A DNA stretch of 64,000 nucleotides. It comes from Arabidopsis thaliana. Lineage: Eukaryota; Streptophyta; Magnoliopsida; Brassicales; Brassicaceae. The stretch is taken from NCBI RefSeq assembly GCF_000001735.4, contig NC_003071.7, positions 18,079,443 through 18,143,442 of the forward strand, written 5' to 3'. Shown here piece after piece: positions 1 to 12,536 of the stretch (the first letter of the stretch is position 1; each line of letters starts with the position of its first letter). Below the pieces are notes generated by a model. It was not told where the DNA came from and searched no databases. It was given only the letters and a program-made list of their open reading frames with translations. Both the position numbers and the translations under genes were made by a program.

Positions 1-177
1 TAATTATTTAAAACACTCAAACGCTACTGTAGATTAAAACGTAAATAAACAATTGTTACTCTAAATTTTTTAAATTCGCATACTCAATTTTTATGTCACA
101 ATCTAGTAATGTACCCTAGAAGGCTAGGATATGGTTAGTGTATAAAAAGGTCAAAAACCGAGAAAAAAGATTCTTAC

Positions 178-571
178 GTCCTGTCTCGTAAGTGAAATGA
201 GCAAACATGGTAGCAATTTCACGTCTAGTAACGGTATTAGCAAAGCTGGGGAAAGTATTGGTGGCGTTAATGAAAGAGTCCCGGGTGTAAAAACTTTTTC
301 CCGCGCATCCATTACCGGCTTGGTTGATAATGTTGTTAAAGAAAATTTGTGTCACGATATTACCAACCAAACCGGCACCGGTAGGGGGTCCACCGACTCT
401 ACAAGGACCTGATTGGCACGTAGAACCACAGTAATCTGCAGTGGTACCGCAATAACCGAACTGACTGCAACATAGGTTAGGGGCGCAATCGCAGTTTTGA
501 GATTTGACGGTTTCAGAATATAAACCTAAGAGGGATAGGAGAAGGATTAAGAAGATTTTTGTGAGAGCCAT
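178..571 (-). CDS. Class IV chitinase (GH19, hevein domain), exon 1 only; cut by window edge
   Basis: Secreted endochitinase that would hydrolyse beta-1,4-GlcNAc chains of fungal walls. Exon 1 encodes about 131 residues: a signal peptide (about 1-24), a Cys-rich hevein chitin-binding domain (about 25-58, with the CCSQFGYCG core), a very short hinge, and the start of the GH19 domain. The donor (GTAAGA) follows the HFTYETG motif at the same place as in the four downstream paralogues. The catalytic Glu of the HETG motif is kept, although the His before it is Tyr. Exon 2 lies left of the window; bases 1-177 are intron. The start is the ATG just before the hydrophobic leader. Probably AT2G43580. 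Function is inferred from the family. Confidence 0.88.
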
Positions 572-2149
572 CTTTGGGTTCTTGTTGTTTGAGGAGAGGG
601 AAGAGTTTGAGGTTTATATGATGAAAGATATTGGGTATATTGGTCATTTCCGTGGGACTGGCAATCAATTGTGATTTAATTTCTTTCATTTATTTAACAA
701 TGGTTTTGATTGTTATGCCGAAGATGTATGGGCAATTGAATTGGCCGACAAAAAAAAAAAAAAAAAAAATGAATTTTCTTTTAAAAACAAAAAAAAAACC
801 TGGTAGATTGGAATTGTACTGTAGTTGGAAAAATAATTGGTTGAATTAGGATCTTTTAATTTACATGGTTACACATTTTTTTTGAATTTGGAACTAATGA
901 ATAAAAAAGTTGTAGGATATATTTTATTTTTTTATAGATAACTGTCGGTTTGTTTTTTTGTTTTTTTAAAGTCGGTATGTTAATGAAACTAAGAAAAGCC
1001 GCCCTTCACAAATAATAATATTATGTTAACCAAAAAATATAAATGTGGTAATTTTTGAAGTGCGATGTTAGAAAATTGTCGACGGCTTGGAACATCGAAC
1101 CTGAAAAAATTATTGAATTTGACTACTTATTACTAAACGATCCAAAAAAATATTGGAGTGTTCCTTGATTAATTACAATAATACAAACCGAGTCCCCAAT
1201 CAATTGCCCCTCTTCTCTCGAGCATTTTCTAAAAGCCGACTCTTAAAAGAAGCCAACACATATTTTCATGATAAATCTCTGTACGATGGTTTGCCATGGT
1301 TTTGACTTTTCAACATTGAACTTCAAAATATTTGCAATGAATAGATCGAGTATAGATACGTATAGCGGACTGAAATCATCTGAAATACGAAATGAAATGC
1401 TTTGAACTTATAACATAGATGTTGTTTTATATATACAAGTCATACATCCTATATGACTTGTATATATAAGTAAGTCATACATCCTAAAAAAGAAAAAAAG
1501 AAAAAGTTATACATCCTATAATAGATCCTCTATATTTAACCGGATAGAATCCAAACGGTAACATTTATTATTATATGAGGGGATTGTGAACGTAATAAGT
1601 GTACAACATATTTTCTACAAAAATCACCGTTGCGAAATTTCCTAACATTTGTACTTATTTTCTTTAATAAAATCAGTTTTTTTTTTCTTTCTGAAAAGTT
1701 CACAAACATAAACCAGACTCATTGATTACGCTAGGCTGCATCCTGCATACGTCTCTAATGAATCCATATGTTGACCAAAAACAATCTAAAAACCATTAAA
1801 CTACCAATGTGGTGATGACACGTTTATCATTATGTTTTTTTTTATAAAACTTTTTGTTTTTGGCGTGATAAATACAAGATTATAAAATATTATAATATCA
1901 ATTTATGCGAGTATCCCAAAATCAGATACTGCAAGTGTCAAACTCAAACATCTATCAATCTTAAAATTCTCTTTCATAAGAAGTCACATAAGAAAAGAAA
2001 ATCACTTTCACAAGTTTATTACAACAATTTTTTGCTTGTGACGCAGGGAACACCGAGACCCGACATAAAGTACATACGTGTGAAATTTTAGTATATCTCA
2101 CTTATTACATGCCACGTCACATATGTCCGTGTTTGGGTTCAAAGGTTTT
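572..2149. other. Intergenic spacer, AT-rich, no gene seen
   Basis: Spacer between the first two chitinases. The right-hand part from about 2,000 should contain the 3' UTR of the second chitinase. A TATA-like stretch lies around 615-622 (minus strand), about 45 bases before the ATG of the first chitinase. A short inverted repeat (arms 1429-1444 and 1453-1468) is part of an AT-rich motif that recurs imperfectly up to about 1520. Poly-A runs lie at 750-800. No ORF here resembles a protein. Confidence 0.6.
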
Positions 2150-3307
2150 TTAGCAACTAAGGTTAGGACCAGGGTCCACACCAAGCTGTCCACAATAGTC
2201 TCTATAGTATCCAATCCTTGCGTTGACTGCACCGGAATTACCACCGTTACATTCCATTCCATTAATAGCTCTAATGGTGGCTCCAAACCCTTGGTTCAGA
2301 ACCGGCCTTACGCTATTCATCCAAAACCACAAACCCGTCCTGAAAGCTACAGTTGGGTTGCTACCCACAAGTTCGGGCTGGCGTAGAAGGTCAAGACCGA
2401 GACTTTGACCACACGCTCCGTAGTTGTAGTTCCATGATAGTTGGATCGGACCACGACCGAAGTAGCCTTTTCCCGGTGCACATGGGTATTGTGTGTTGCT
2501 GCTCTGGCAGTAGTTACGTGTTGCTCCGTTAATCTCTTCTATGTAGCAGAAATCTAATACGTATGGAGATGCACATGAAACAGAAGAGTTATTTAGGATT
2601 AGGATCATCTTAGTTACTTGAGATCAAGTCAAATGTCATTTCTTACTACAATATCAAAGGTTTAATCTTATATGGTCTTATAACCAATTGTTTTCCTTAA
2701 AATACTTAACGTGTTATAATAATATAATATAATCCTCATTTGTTTTGAAATAATGCAAAACGTTTTAAAATATCAAATCCTCCAATCATTCGTTTAGTTT
2801 ACTAAAGTTATAAACTTCGAATGAGTCATGACTAAAGTAGATGTATACACAGACACAAAATATTAATTTATTTTTGAGTATATAAAGATAGAAGAGAAGA
2901 AAGACATAAATCTTACGTCCGGTCTCGTGAGTGAAATGAGCAAACATGGTAGCAATTTCACGTCTGGTAACAGAATTGGCAAAGTTGGGGAAAGTATTAG
3001 CGGCGTTAACGAAAGAGTCACGGGTGTAGAATCTTTTCCCCGCGCAACCATTACCAGCTTGGTTGATAATATTGTTAAAGAAACCTTGTGTCACAATGCT
3101 ACCGACCGACCCTCCGGTCGGGGTTCCACTACCTCTACAAGGACCTGATCGGCATCCAACACCGCAGTATGCATCGTCGGTACCACAGTAACCGAACTGA
3201 CTGCAACAGAGGTTTGGAGCGCAACCGCAGTTTTGAGACTTGACAGTTTCAGAAAAGAAACCTAAGAGGCAGAGAAGAAGGACTAAGGAGATTTTTGTGA
3301 AAGCCAT
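2150..3307 (-). CDS. Class IV chitinase (GH19, hevein domain), intact
   Basis: Complete two-exon secreted endochitinase, 264 residues. Exons are 2917-3307 and 2150-2553; the 363-bp intron splits the codon after HETG, giving HETG-H-FCYIEEI across the junction. In order: signal peptide (1-24), hevein chitin-binding domain (about 25-58), short Gly/Ser/Thr hinge, GH19 catalytic domain (about 70-264). The catalytic acid (E of HETG) and the second glutamate (E of CYIEEI) are both present, as is the [16 protein letters not shown] substrate-cleft motif. An upstream in-frame start is possible, but the chosen ATG sits directly before the hydrophobic leader and about 45 bases after a TATA box. It is tandem with four paralogues in the same orientation. 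Probably AT2G43590. Confidence 0.95.
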
Positions 3308-3350
3308 GTTTTGTGTTATTGTTTGTGGTTGAGAGGGCAAAGGTGGTGAG

Positions 3351-3360
3351 GTATATATAG
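3351..3360 (-). promoter_or_regulatory. TATA box of the second chitinase
   Basis: CTATATATAC on the minus strand, 44-53 bases upstream of the ATG at 3307. This implies a very short 5' UTR. Confidence 0.6.
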
Positions 3361-3960
3361 GGGTAGATGTTGGGTAGTTTGGTCATTTGTCTATTGGGAT
3401 AAGTGGATGTAAATGTCTTTTTCTTTTTTGTATAGCGGGGTACATATTTATGTATTTCGAAACGAGTTTGACTTTTGGTCGTGTTCTTACTCAAGATGAA
3501 TATTGTGGACTTGGTCTAAATTCAATTTTCTTGTTAAACAGAACTATTATATTAATTGATATTTCTCACTTTTGTTTCATATTTTGAACAATTCTATGAT
3601 TTCCCAATGATTGAACAAACAAAAATGTTCGTTTTTCTATTAAACTGTTTAATACATGTAATGTCAATGGAGCAAACATTAAAATATTTTGTTATTCTAT
3701 ATTTAATACATGTACAAACTATATGGAGCAAACAGTATGTCTTTTTCCTAAAACTAACTTAAGCTTGAATCGTTTATTTTTCATTTCTTAAATTCGACTC
3801 TTAATAGACGATATGAAGACAAGTCCTTGGATTAAGTTTTGTTTGTTTGATATTTATCTTACTAGAGATAAACATTTCAAATGTAATTGATAAAATTAAC
3901 TACTCTAATATAGTCGATCAGTGGCTAGTTCTTCTAGAGTTTCTGAAAGCCGGCCCTAAG

Positions 3961-4068
3961 TAGAGAAGTCGCATATTGTCACTATAAATCTTGGTGCCAT
4001 GTGACTATGTGGTAGAGAGATGTCGCATAATATCACTATAAATCTTGGTACCATGTGACTATGTGAGC
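3961..4068. repeat. Two-copy tandem repeat, 54-bp period
   Basis: The segment with GTCGCATA...CACTATAAATCTTGGT..CCATGTGACTATGTG occurs twice, offset by 54 bases, with a handful of mismatches. Confidence 0.85.
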
Positions 4069-4159
4069 CTTTGGTTGGGTCCATTACCCGGCGGCTACTC
4101 AAATTCCATCAAATGTATGAATTTCAGTTTTAGTTGACAAAAAATGATTCTCAGTTTTA

Positions 4160-4350
4160 GGGGCTGTATTGAAGGATGAATTGAGAGTGATTTTAGTTTT
4201 GATGAGTTTTGAGATGGTTTTAGTGAACTTTAGGAAATTGCTATTAACATTCTCTAAAATCTCACCTAAAACTATAAGATTTGCATCTTTGATTTTTTAA
4301 CTAAGAAATTCCTTCAAATTTCACCTAATGTATGTCACTCAAATCACTTT
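4160..4350. mobile_element. Possible hAT-type MITE remnant
   Basis: The left end (from the run AGGGGCTG, then GATGAATTGAGAGTGATTTTAG) and the right end (about 4310-4350), read as reverse complement (TGGATTTAAAGTGATTTGAG), are similar imperfect inverted repeats around an AT-rich core with no coding content. Boundaries and target-site duplication could not be fixed, so the class is a guess. Confidence 0.3.
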
Positions 4351-5107
4351 AAATCCACTATTTATTTTTTTTATAAAATAACAGTTGATTTTCATCTAAT
4401 AAAAGACTTGGATAAAAATCGGAATAAGAATGTCATCAATCAAAGTGTAGAGTAATAGATTATACTATATGACATTCTGAACCATCCATATGTATCTTAA
4501 AACCAGGAAGATTGTTGACAAGAGAAGGACAATGTCAACAAAAAAGGCCATGATACTTTATTATGTCTTTTGTGTAAGGCTAAAATTTGCCGATAAAAAA
4601 TGATAAATGCACAATCATACAAGTTACGTTGCATACGTTGAAGAATGAAGAGTAGAAGCAATTATTTTTGACTATTCAATTCAAAGCTCTTGGTTTCGCC
4701 TTTTCTGGTGGAAGTGACAACTGCACCGGACGTTGTGCGTTCCGGCTCGGTCACTGCCTCACTGGTCCGGACTTTCAGGAATCGTATGATTCAACAACCA
4801 ACTCATTCTTTTCAATGATTTTTTAAAACTCGAGTCGCCGCGTGGAAATTTTTAAAGTTTAAGAGATAATCATAATGATCAATTATAATGATTTCAATCG
4901 CAATGAAATTACTCAAACCTTAGTTCTTAACTTCATGCTAAGTCTATCAAGTACTGAATCACCACGAATTCGTTGCGAGTTAGCATTAGGAATAAAAAGA
5001 AACGAGAAGTAGATAAATAAGATGACTGTGTTTTGTTTTTCGATTTATTGTCAAAGAAACTGTATTTACTCATTAAAATGAAGTTATTGTCAAAGAAAAA
5101 CAATTGA

Positions 5108-5186
5108 TCATAAGAACTAATTGGAAGTGCAATTCTAAATCCACACATTCTAACGCTAGAATTGCACTTCCAATTAGTTCTTATGA
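5108..5186. repeat. Perfect 30-bp inverted repeat with 19-base loop
   Basis: Arms 5108-5137 and 5157-5186 are exact reverse complements (AACTAATTGGAAGTGCAATT and its complement lie inside them). The loop is 5138-5156. No gene overlaps it. Confidence 0.9.
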
Positions 5187-6606
5187 ATTATACTTCTTAA
5201 GAAAAGTTCTTACTATAAAATCTCAAATTAATCAACGTACTCGCTGGATAATAATGACTCGTGCTCACTATCAAAGAAATTCAGGCTTTGTTTTATGCTT
5301 ATTTCACATATAACCAGCTGTTACTGTTGAATTATGTAGATACGCTAACCATTGTTTTCTGTTTTGTTAGCATCGTCATCATATAAGTATCAAAATTCAA
5401 ATTCGTATGTATATTGTTTAATAGTAATAAAAACTTTACGAGATGAAGACAATTCATATTCCCTTAACAGTAATATTAGCTCAATTAAATAAAAGGACAG
5501 ATTCGCTGGGTACTAACTCATTCTTTCAAATTTATTTGGGACTCATTGTTTCATCTTAAAGTAGAGTTTTTCGTAGGTGTATCTTATTATAAAATGATCT
5601 TAAGTTTCATATAGACATTCATGCACACTGCCTGATTATTCGAGTCTATATATTGTATAATTTTGTTTTTCGTCAACAAATCCACATACATTACTGAAGA
5701 TAGTCTATAATCTCTTCATTTATTTTCCTTCTAGGATGGTCACCTCAGCTGTACTGGTAACTAAAAAAGTCCAATATCTTCGGGTATTCGTAGACCACTT
5801 GGAAGGAACCTTTTTATATGGTAGAAATGAATTAATTAATTTATACAATTTTTTTTTTCCACTTAGAGGCTGCGGTGTACTACTATTTAACATGTATTGT
5901 CAATTATTCAAAAGCCATGGCCTAACATTATTGCATATTCCTAATGCTAACTAATGACTTTCCATCTACCAAGGCTAAAAAATAAATATCTTCTTGAGTT
6001 TTTGTCTTTTGTTTTTTTCTTAATCTGTTAGCAAACAAAATATAAGCAACATTGACTAGTACATAGAAATGGAAGGATGAATAATAAATTAAATGGCTTA
6101 TGTTAAATCGAAACGTCCAAACGATTTGAAATTCAATTTTAAACTTTGTGACTATGGAATAAAAGTTTTCATCTTGTTTACGTCTTTAAAGAGTTCCAAA
6201 TTTTATGGTTTTTGTGTTTCGATCGCCAAACTTAGTGAGTTTGTAAATCGATCATCCTCAAACCTATTACCCTATTTCACTTTTTAATTTGGTCCGAAAA
6301 TTCATTGAAAATAAAAGGAAAGCATCAGCTATACAACCAGAGAAAACATACCAATAAATGATGTCATAAAGATCAAGCCAAACCAGCCCTCGTAATGCTA
6401 CATGCATATGATCGATATTTCTATTTAGTACTGGAAACTAATTCCGTTTTCCAAATGGATTTTTGCCGTTGGTTTGGAGTTCCGATATTTGAAAAGTAAC
6501 TATCAAAATAAAATCTTGAAAAGTTTAAACCAAATATATATATGTTCCATAGGTCAATCAAATTAGTTATTATTAATTTAAAAGTATTTCCATCACACTA
6601 ATGACT

Positions 6607-7576
6607 TTAACAATCGAGACCTTGATCAGGAGTTACTCCAAGCATCTCGCAGAACTCTATGTATTGCTTAACTTTGTTCTTCGTATCATCGCGACGCCAG
6701 TTACCACATTCACGGCCATCAACTCTCTTTGTGATTTCTCCAAATCCTAAGTACAAAGCGGGACGCACGTTTCTATTCCAGAACCACATTGCGAATTTGA
6801 AAGCAACTTCTGGACTACGAGACACCAGATCTGGATCCTTCAGTAGAGGTAGCCCGAGGTGCTTGCCGGCACCGTAATACTCGTTCCATGTGATTGATTG
6901 TAGCAAACCACGACCATAGTAGTTTTTCCCCGGTTCACAAGGGTACTTCTTGCTCTTTGAACAATATCTCTCGTTCGATATTTCTTCTTTGTAACAAAAA
7001 CCTTTACGTAAAAATAAAATGTATTATCTTTAAGCTTCCAAAAAACCAAAATTGCATGCATCCATGATTTTCAAATATCTTACGCATTAAAGGTAAAAAC
7101 GCCAATGCAAATTTTTTATTTTTGGTTTTTAATAATATAATGAACTTACTTTTAGATCCGTATGAGAAATGAGCCAATATAGCAGCGATCTCACGTTTAG
7201 CCACCTTTCCTTTGTAAGCTCCAAAAGATTTGAAAGCAGTAATGAAAGCCTCATAAGTGTAGAATCCTTTTGCCGAGCAGTTGCTTTCGACTTTGCTCAT
7301 GATGCTATCGAACAACGCTGATGTGATAACGGTTTCTATTTTACCACGTGGACCGGCATCAACGTTGTAGTCGTATCCGTATGATTTTCCCTTGATATTG
7401 CAAGGGCCACTGAAACAAAAAAATCCGCAGTATTCATCTTTGGTGCCACAGAAACCCCATCTGCTGCAACATTCCTTAAGGCCAGGGCAACTAGTATCCA
7501 TGCAGTTCTGCGAGAACACGGTCTCGGCCAAAATTGCTAGAATGAAGAGGGAAAAAATGACGTTTTTGATGGTCAT
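6607..7576 (-). CDS. Class IV chitinase-like protein lacking the catalytic acid
   Basis: Two exons, 7150-7576 and 6607-7001 (148-bp intron at the family position), 273 residues. Signal peptide (1-23), a divergent hevein domain with the Cys pattern kept, a short Tyr/Gly hinge in place of the usual Pro/Gly/Ser one, then a GH19 fold. Oddities: the paralogues read HFSHESGS or HFTHETGH at the active site, but here it reads HFSYGSKS, so the catalytic Glu aligns with Gly. The cleft motif GRGPIQITW has become GRGLLQSITW with one extra residue. The second glutamate (CYKEEIS) and the cysteines remain. There is no stop or frameshift, so this is an intact ORF that probably makes a non-hydrolytic chitin-binding protein. 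Probably AT2G43600. Confidence 0.92.
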
Positions 7577-8615
7577 TTTGTTATAGCAAATGAGTGTTAG
7601 GAAATGGGGATTTTGTGAACATGAGGGGCTTGTGGACATATTTGTAGTTCAAAATCAGTCGATTTGTAATTGATTTAATATATTCTTGATATTTTAAATA
7701 CTTAAGCTTTTGCTAGAAATTTAAGGAAGACTACATATATTAATATCCACAAGATCTAGCTACTATATATTTGAACACTATAAATTCGCAAGTCAACTAT
7801 TAACCCTGGACTTTGAGAAGCTGAAACTAGAATTAATCTTTCACGTGACAATCTGTTGCTTTGTTATCAATGTTCCATCCCTATGACTTTCAGATGCACT
7901 TAAAAAGGAGCAAATTATATAAACATGTGGAATAATTAAAGAATCATTAAAAAAACAAAATCGAAGGTGGTTCTTAGGAAATTAGATTCAGATCACCAAG
8001 TAACCAGTATGGCCTCCAGTTTAAGCCAATCCCAAAACAAAAACACTAGTTTATTTTTACAGAATCTAACAATAGCATAAAATGTTACCCAAAGACTAGC
8101 ACATCCTTAATAATTATGTTGTCATATCTACGATGAATTTCATGACGGTTAGAAATGATCGGATCATATGTGATCTATAACATTATTCCTCTTCTTTTTT
8201 ATTTGTTTTGGTTGTTATCATCAATCACAAGCCTCGTTTGGTTCCGCTAGTACTCTAATTTCTTTTCTTTAAAACTTAATAAGAAAAGATGTGATGAACT
8301 GATGATAGAAGAAAAGATGTGATGATAGAAGAAAAGTAATTTTCGTTACTTATATGCATGTATACTAGTCTAGTGTGAAACACAGGGAAACCAATATATT
8401 GATTGGATAATACTTCCATCTTTATTACTTATGCTAGCGAGCGGATACAAACAACACACAATATAGTTACCTTAAGAGACATCAACCACACAATATAACT
8501 TCTAATCTCTTACAAATTTTATAAGTTCTAGTATTTTCGACTTCACTTTATTATTCGATACGAAATTCTTAACCAGACGACATTAATGAAAAACCCTCAT
8601 AAACTAGTAGTGTCT
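7577..8615. other. Intergenic spacer
   Basis: AT-rich spacer holding the promoter of the 6607-7576 gene and, at its right end, the 3' UTR of the next chitinase. A small imperfect repeat of AGAAGAAAAGATGTGATGA units lies at 8281-8337. Nothing else was seen. Confidence 0.6.
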
Positions 8616-9742
8616 TCAACATGAGAGATTGGTTCCAGGAGTGACCCCAAGCTTCTTGCAGAAGTCCAAGTAATGGTTAACCCTGCTCTGCACTGCAGCT
8701 GGACGCCCACCATTACATTCACCACCGTTGATCCTCCTCGTGGTTGCACCAAACCCTTGGCTCAAAACCGGACGCACATTCTTGTTCCAAAACCACATGG
8801 CACACTGGAAAGCCACAGTTGGGCTACGAGCCACCATATCTGGGTCCTTCAAGAGAGGAAGTCCAAGGAACTTTCCGGCTGCACCATAGTTGTAGTTCCA
8901 TGTGATTTGGATCGGACCGCGACCATAGTAGTTCTTTCCGGGTTGACAAGGATATGTTGTGCTTGGTGAGCAGTACCTTCCTCTGGCTATTTCTTCTTTG
9001 TAACAAAAACCTTTACATAACCAAACAGATAAACTTTATTTTAAACTTGTTTTAGACACATTCTTGGAACACATTTTGGTAATATATATAGCTAGCAAAT
9101 CCTTATTTCTTATGAGGAAAATATTCCTGTCTCTATATTTTTCTTCAATTATCAAAATAAAGTTTTTAATGCAAACTGATAAATCAGATATTTATATAAA
9201 TTTTTAAACATGATAATACTTTAATAATTCCTTTTTAGACATTTTCTGATACATAAAAAGAATAATAGAATGTAGTAAACGGTGAACTTACTTCCAGATT
9301 CGTGAGAGAACTGAGCCAACATGGCGGCAATCTCACGCTTAGCAACAGTTCCTTTGTAGGCTGCGAACGATTCAGCGGCTGCGATGAAAGCCTGGCGAGT
9401 GTAAAACCCTTTCGCTGGGCAACCGCTTCCGACTTTACTCATGATGCTGTTGAAGAACGCTGGTGTGATAACGCTTGCTATGGTACCACGAGGACCAGCA
9501 TTTAGACCGCCACTACCGCTTGGAGTCGGAGTAGGTTTAGGTTTAGAGTTGCAAGGTCCACTCTGGCACCCAGTGCCACAGTAGGCTTTTGTGGTACCAC
9601 AATATCCCCACCTGCTGCAGCACATGTTGCCTTTACACCCGTTTGTACCACAGTTTTGTGAAAACGCGGTTCCTGTCATGATGGTTAGAGTAAAGAGGAA
9701 AATGATGAGAGCTTTTTTCAGAATCGCATTTTGTGTCGCCAT
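8616..9742 (-). CDS. Class IV chitinase (GH19, hevein domain), intact
   Basis: Complete two-exon gene, 281 residues. Exons are 9292-9742 and 8616-9010; the intron falls inside the Ser codon of HESG|S. Signal peptide (about 1-29), hevein domain (CCSRWGYCGTTKAYCG core), a hinge rich in Pro, Lys, Ser and Thr (PKPTPTPSGSGG), then GH19. Both active-site glutamates (HESGS and CYKEEIA) and the YYGRGPIQITWNYNYG motif are present. It ends in the NLSC class IV terminus. Closest in sequence to the next chitinase at 14.5 kb, which suggests a more recent duplication of these two. Probably AT2G43610. Confidence 0.95.
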
Positions 9743-12536
9743 TTTTTTCCTTTGATGGAATGTTTTGAGGGGAGAGTTGTGTGAAGAAACTAGGAGGATA
9801 TGTGGCCGTATTTATGGTGTAATATTGATAATACAAAATTATGTTTGGTCAAATCTTAGTTAATGTTTTATAAGAAAGTCATGACCCATTTCCTTTTCTT
9901 GTAGTTGTGATTAAGGAGAAATACTATGATGATTTGATTATGGACTTGGTCATAACGTTTATACTTTATAGCTGAATTAGACTAAGACGAAAACGAATTT
10001 AATAAAATCATTTTCAAGATAATATTTTTTAGAAGAAAAAACAAGTCGGATTGGGTCGGTTTAAATTCATAAACATCCTATTAGAGCGACTAAAATCTTG
10101 TAACATTGAAATAATTATATTTCGAGATGGCTAATTAAAGAACAATGAAAATAACCACGACGTACGTAGTTTAGCATCAAATAATTCAGGTGAAGAATAC
10201 TAGAATTTGTACATTGTACGTCATTAACATAAAAATAACTATAATACGTAATATGTTGCTTAACAGTGTATATTTCACATTATACTATATGTTGCTTTGT
10301 TTTCTTGTTGTAGGATTTCATGAGAGTCGTCCGTATATAAACTTGACCATGTACTATTATTTCCATGTCGTGTAATCTCTATCTAAATAGTAAAGACACG
10401 AAAATAGTTTTTTTTTAAACGTCTCTATCTAAATAGTAAATACATGAAATAGTTTAAGACCCATTAATCAATTTTTGTACATATGATATTAATTATATCC
10501 AGAAAGTAAGATTTTGTTGAAAAGACTTTTTCAACGACGAGTGAAACATTTAACCACAAGATGTGCTGGTCAACTTAACTTTAGAAATTCGCTAAAAAAA
10601 TTTTATAAAATAGTTTGAAAACCATTCTCAACTGGACAAATTCTAAACCGTCGAACTATCCAATAGTTTCTGATTGGTGTCTCTTAGGAATACTAATTAG
10701 CGCGGAGATCGTTCAGTTCAACATGATTAAAATACTTTCTAACATGATTGCTGAATATATATTGTTGCTTACTTTTTTTTTGGGGTTAAATTTTGCAGAC
10801 TCACGCATTCATCAATATTGCTTGCTTATACTACACTCAAAAAATAAAGGTATGTGATACGATTTTTTTTTTCAAACCTATTTGATACAATTGATTTCAA
10901 ATTAAAGCCCATAAATCCGTATTAAGATATGCAGCTGTTATATATATAACAATCTTTTCAAGGAACTTGCGGTGGTCTGGAAATGATAATCTTAAGTTTT
11001 CTCACGTAAAAAGAGTTTAGTTAACATTGCAAACTAATAGTAGTAGAATTATCATTAATGAAATGTTGTGTTGACTAAAACGTTAATAAAAAAGGGGTTC
11101 GCGAGTCACGACAAATAAAGAGGTTTTACTTAAGCGCTAATTAAGGATCCTTGAATGCGTTGACGTGGCCCTATCCATTCAAATTTCAAAGTCAACTCAA
11201 GCATGTCACATGCTCATGGCCTCATGTGAAGGAACTCTTTGTTTTTTCAAGATGTAAGAAGTTAGTTAATAGTAATACTAATTGTTTTTAACAGCCATGT
11301 GGTTGTTTTCAAGATGTGTTTGTTTGATTCGTAATCTTAAATTATAACATTTAGGATGATTCCACGATACACAGATCAAATCTAATCTTGACTATCGCAA
11401 TACTTTAACTCAAATCGGATTTGATCTTGAGTGAGCTTATGTTTTTACTTATTTTATTCAGTAGCCGCTATTTTTCATGTGCTAATTGGTATTGTTTTTT
11501 ATCTAAAACTATTTCCAATTTTTCTGTATAAAAAATGTTTAATTTTATAATTTGAACCAGATGTTAATCAAATTTTTTTTTTCCGCTATACTAGTAACTT
11601 TAAAGGTATTTTAAAAAGTGGTCTGAACCATGCCTTCAAGATCAATGTTTACGTCAAACTTAACTAACTACAGACTATAAACGAAACGTTAGTTCTATTT
11701 TTCGGCTAGCTCGCTTTCGCATCATCATAAAACTCTTCATATATATATGAGATATTGTATACATTATTAATTTAGAAAAAGGAACATCACATTCAATTTA
11801 GATTTTTTTATCTACCCTACATTCTACACATATAGACTTAGTGCAGGCGCAAACGAAGAGCCTCAGATCAAGTTTTCAAAAATATAGACTTCACCATAAG
11901 GAATAGAACATCCAATTCCATCACTCACACAATTTACGAACTATAGGTTTCCACTGGCTTCAAACTTGGTTTCACAGCGAACAACAACGGCCGTGACGTG
12001 AGAGTCAATATCACATAACTATTATGCCTCCTTTGCCAATTTTGCTTCTTGGTCTGAAAAGGGCTAATCTAGTTTTGATCTGAAAAAAACTCTATATCCA
12101 TGTAAGTTGTTGTTATAAAACAGAAAACCATTATCCAAAACCAAAAATAAAGTATTTTATAATCCTAAAAAAACTTATATATTATTCATTAAATTTTTTA
12201 AATAGCTTTTCATTTTCCATAATGAAAACATCATTTACATTTCAACTCAAAAATGAAAAAAAAAATGTTTTCATGACAACAGTTTTTTCATAGATTCTAT
12301 GATCTAAGAGATTAAGAGTCTTGACTGGTAAAAAGCAGTAGAGGGGTCCTCCTGTAAACAGAGACAAATAAGAAGTCATCGAAAGAGGCCCTCTTGATAT
12401 TGTACATGAATTCTGATGCATCTATACGTACGTACGCTCTCAGTCTCATTTGTAAGTCCACGATATTTTACATGTGTGTGGACCATTTTTTCTGAAATTT
12501 TGTTATTTTAAAGATATTTCTTAGTTCAAACTACTG
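9743..12536. other. Long intergenic spacer
   Basis: No gene seen. A TATA-like CATAAATACGG stretch near 9808-9818 (minus) lies about 70 bases upstream of the chitinase ATG at 9742. A short duplicated motif CTCTATCTAAATAGTAAA occurs near 10377 and 10423. The rest is AT-rich without recognisable coding sequence. Confidence 0.5.

Larger units (their letters stand above)
3361..6606. other. Long intergenic spacer with repeats
   Basis: 3.2 kb with no convincing gene. It holds a 54-bp tandem duplication (3961-4068), a MITE-like segment (about 4160-4350) and a 30-bp perfect hairpin (5108-5186), listed separately. The short ORFs in it lack homology I can recognise, start context or codon structure. 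Confidence 0.6.

Noticed and set aside
197-412. Plus-strand ORF opposite the first chitinase (similar ORFs at 2927-3148, 9302-9505 and 15083-15340)
   Set aside because: They recur because they are the antisense frame of the conserved GH19 exon; no independent start or splice signals.
6659-6877. Plus-strand ORF in chitinase exon 2 (similar at 8673-8969 and 2123-2386)
   Set aside because: Antisense shadow of coding sequence.
8281-8337. Short direct repeats considered as a CRISPR-like array
   Set aside because: Units are low-complexity and lack regular unique spacers; this is nuclear plant DNA.
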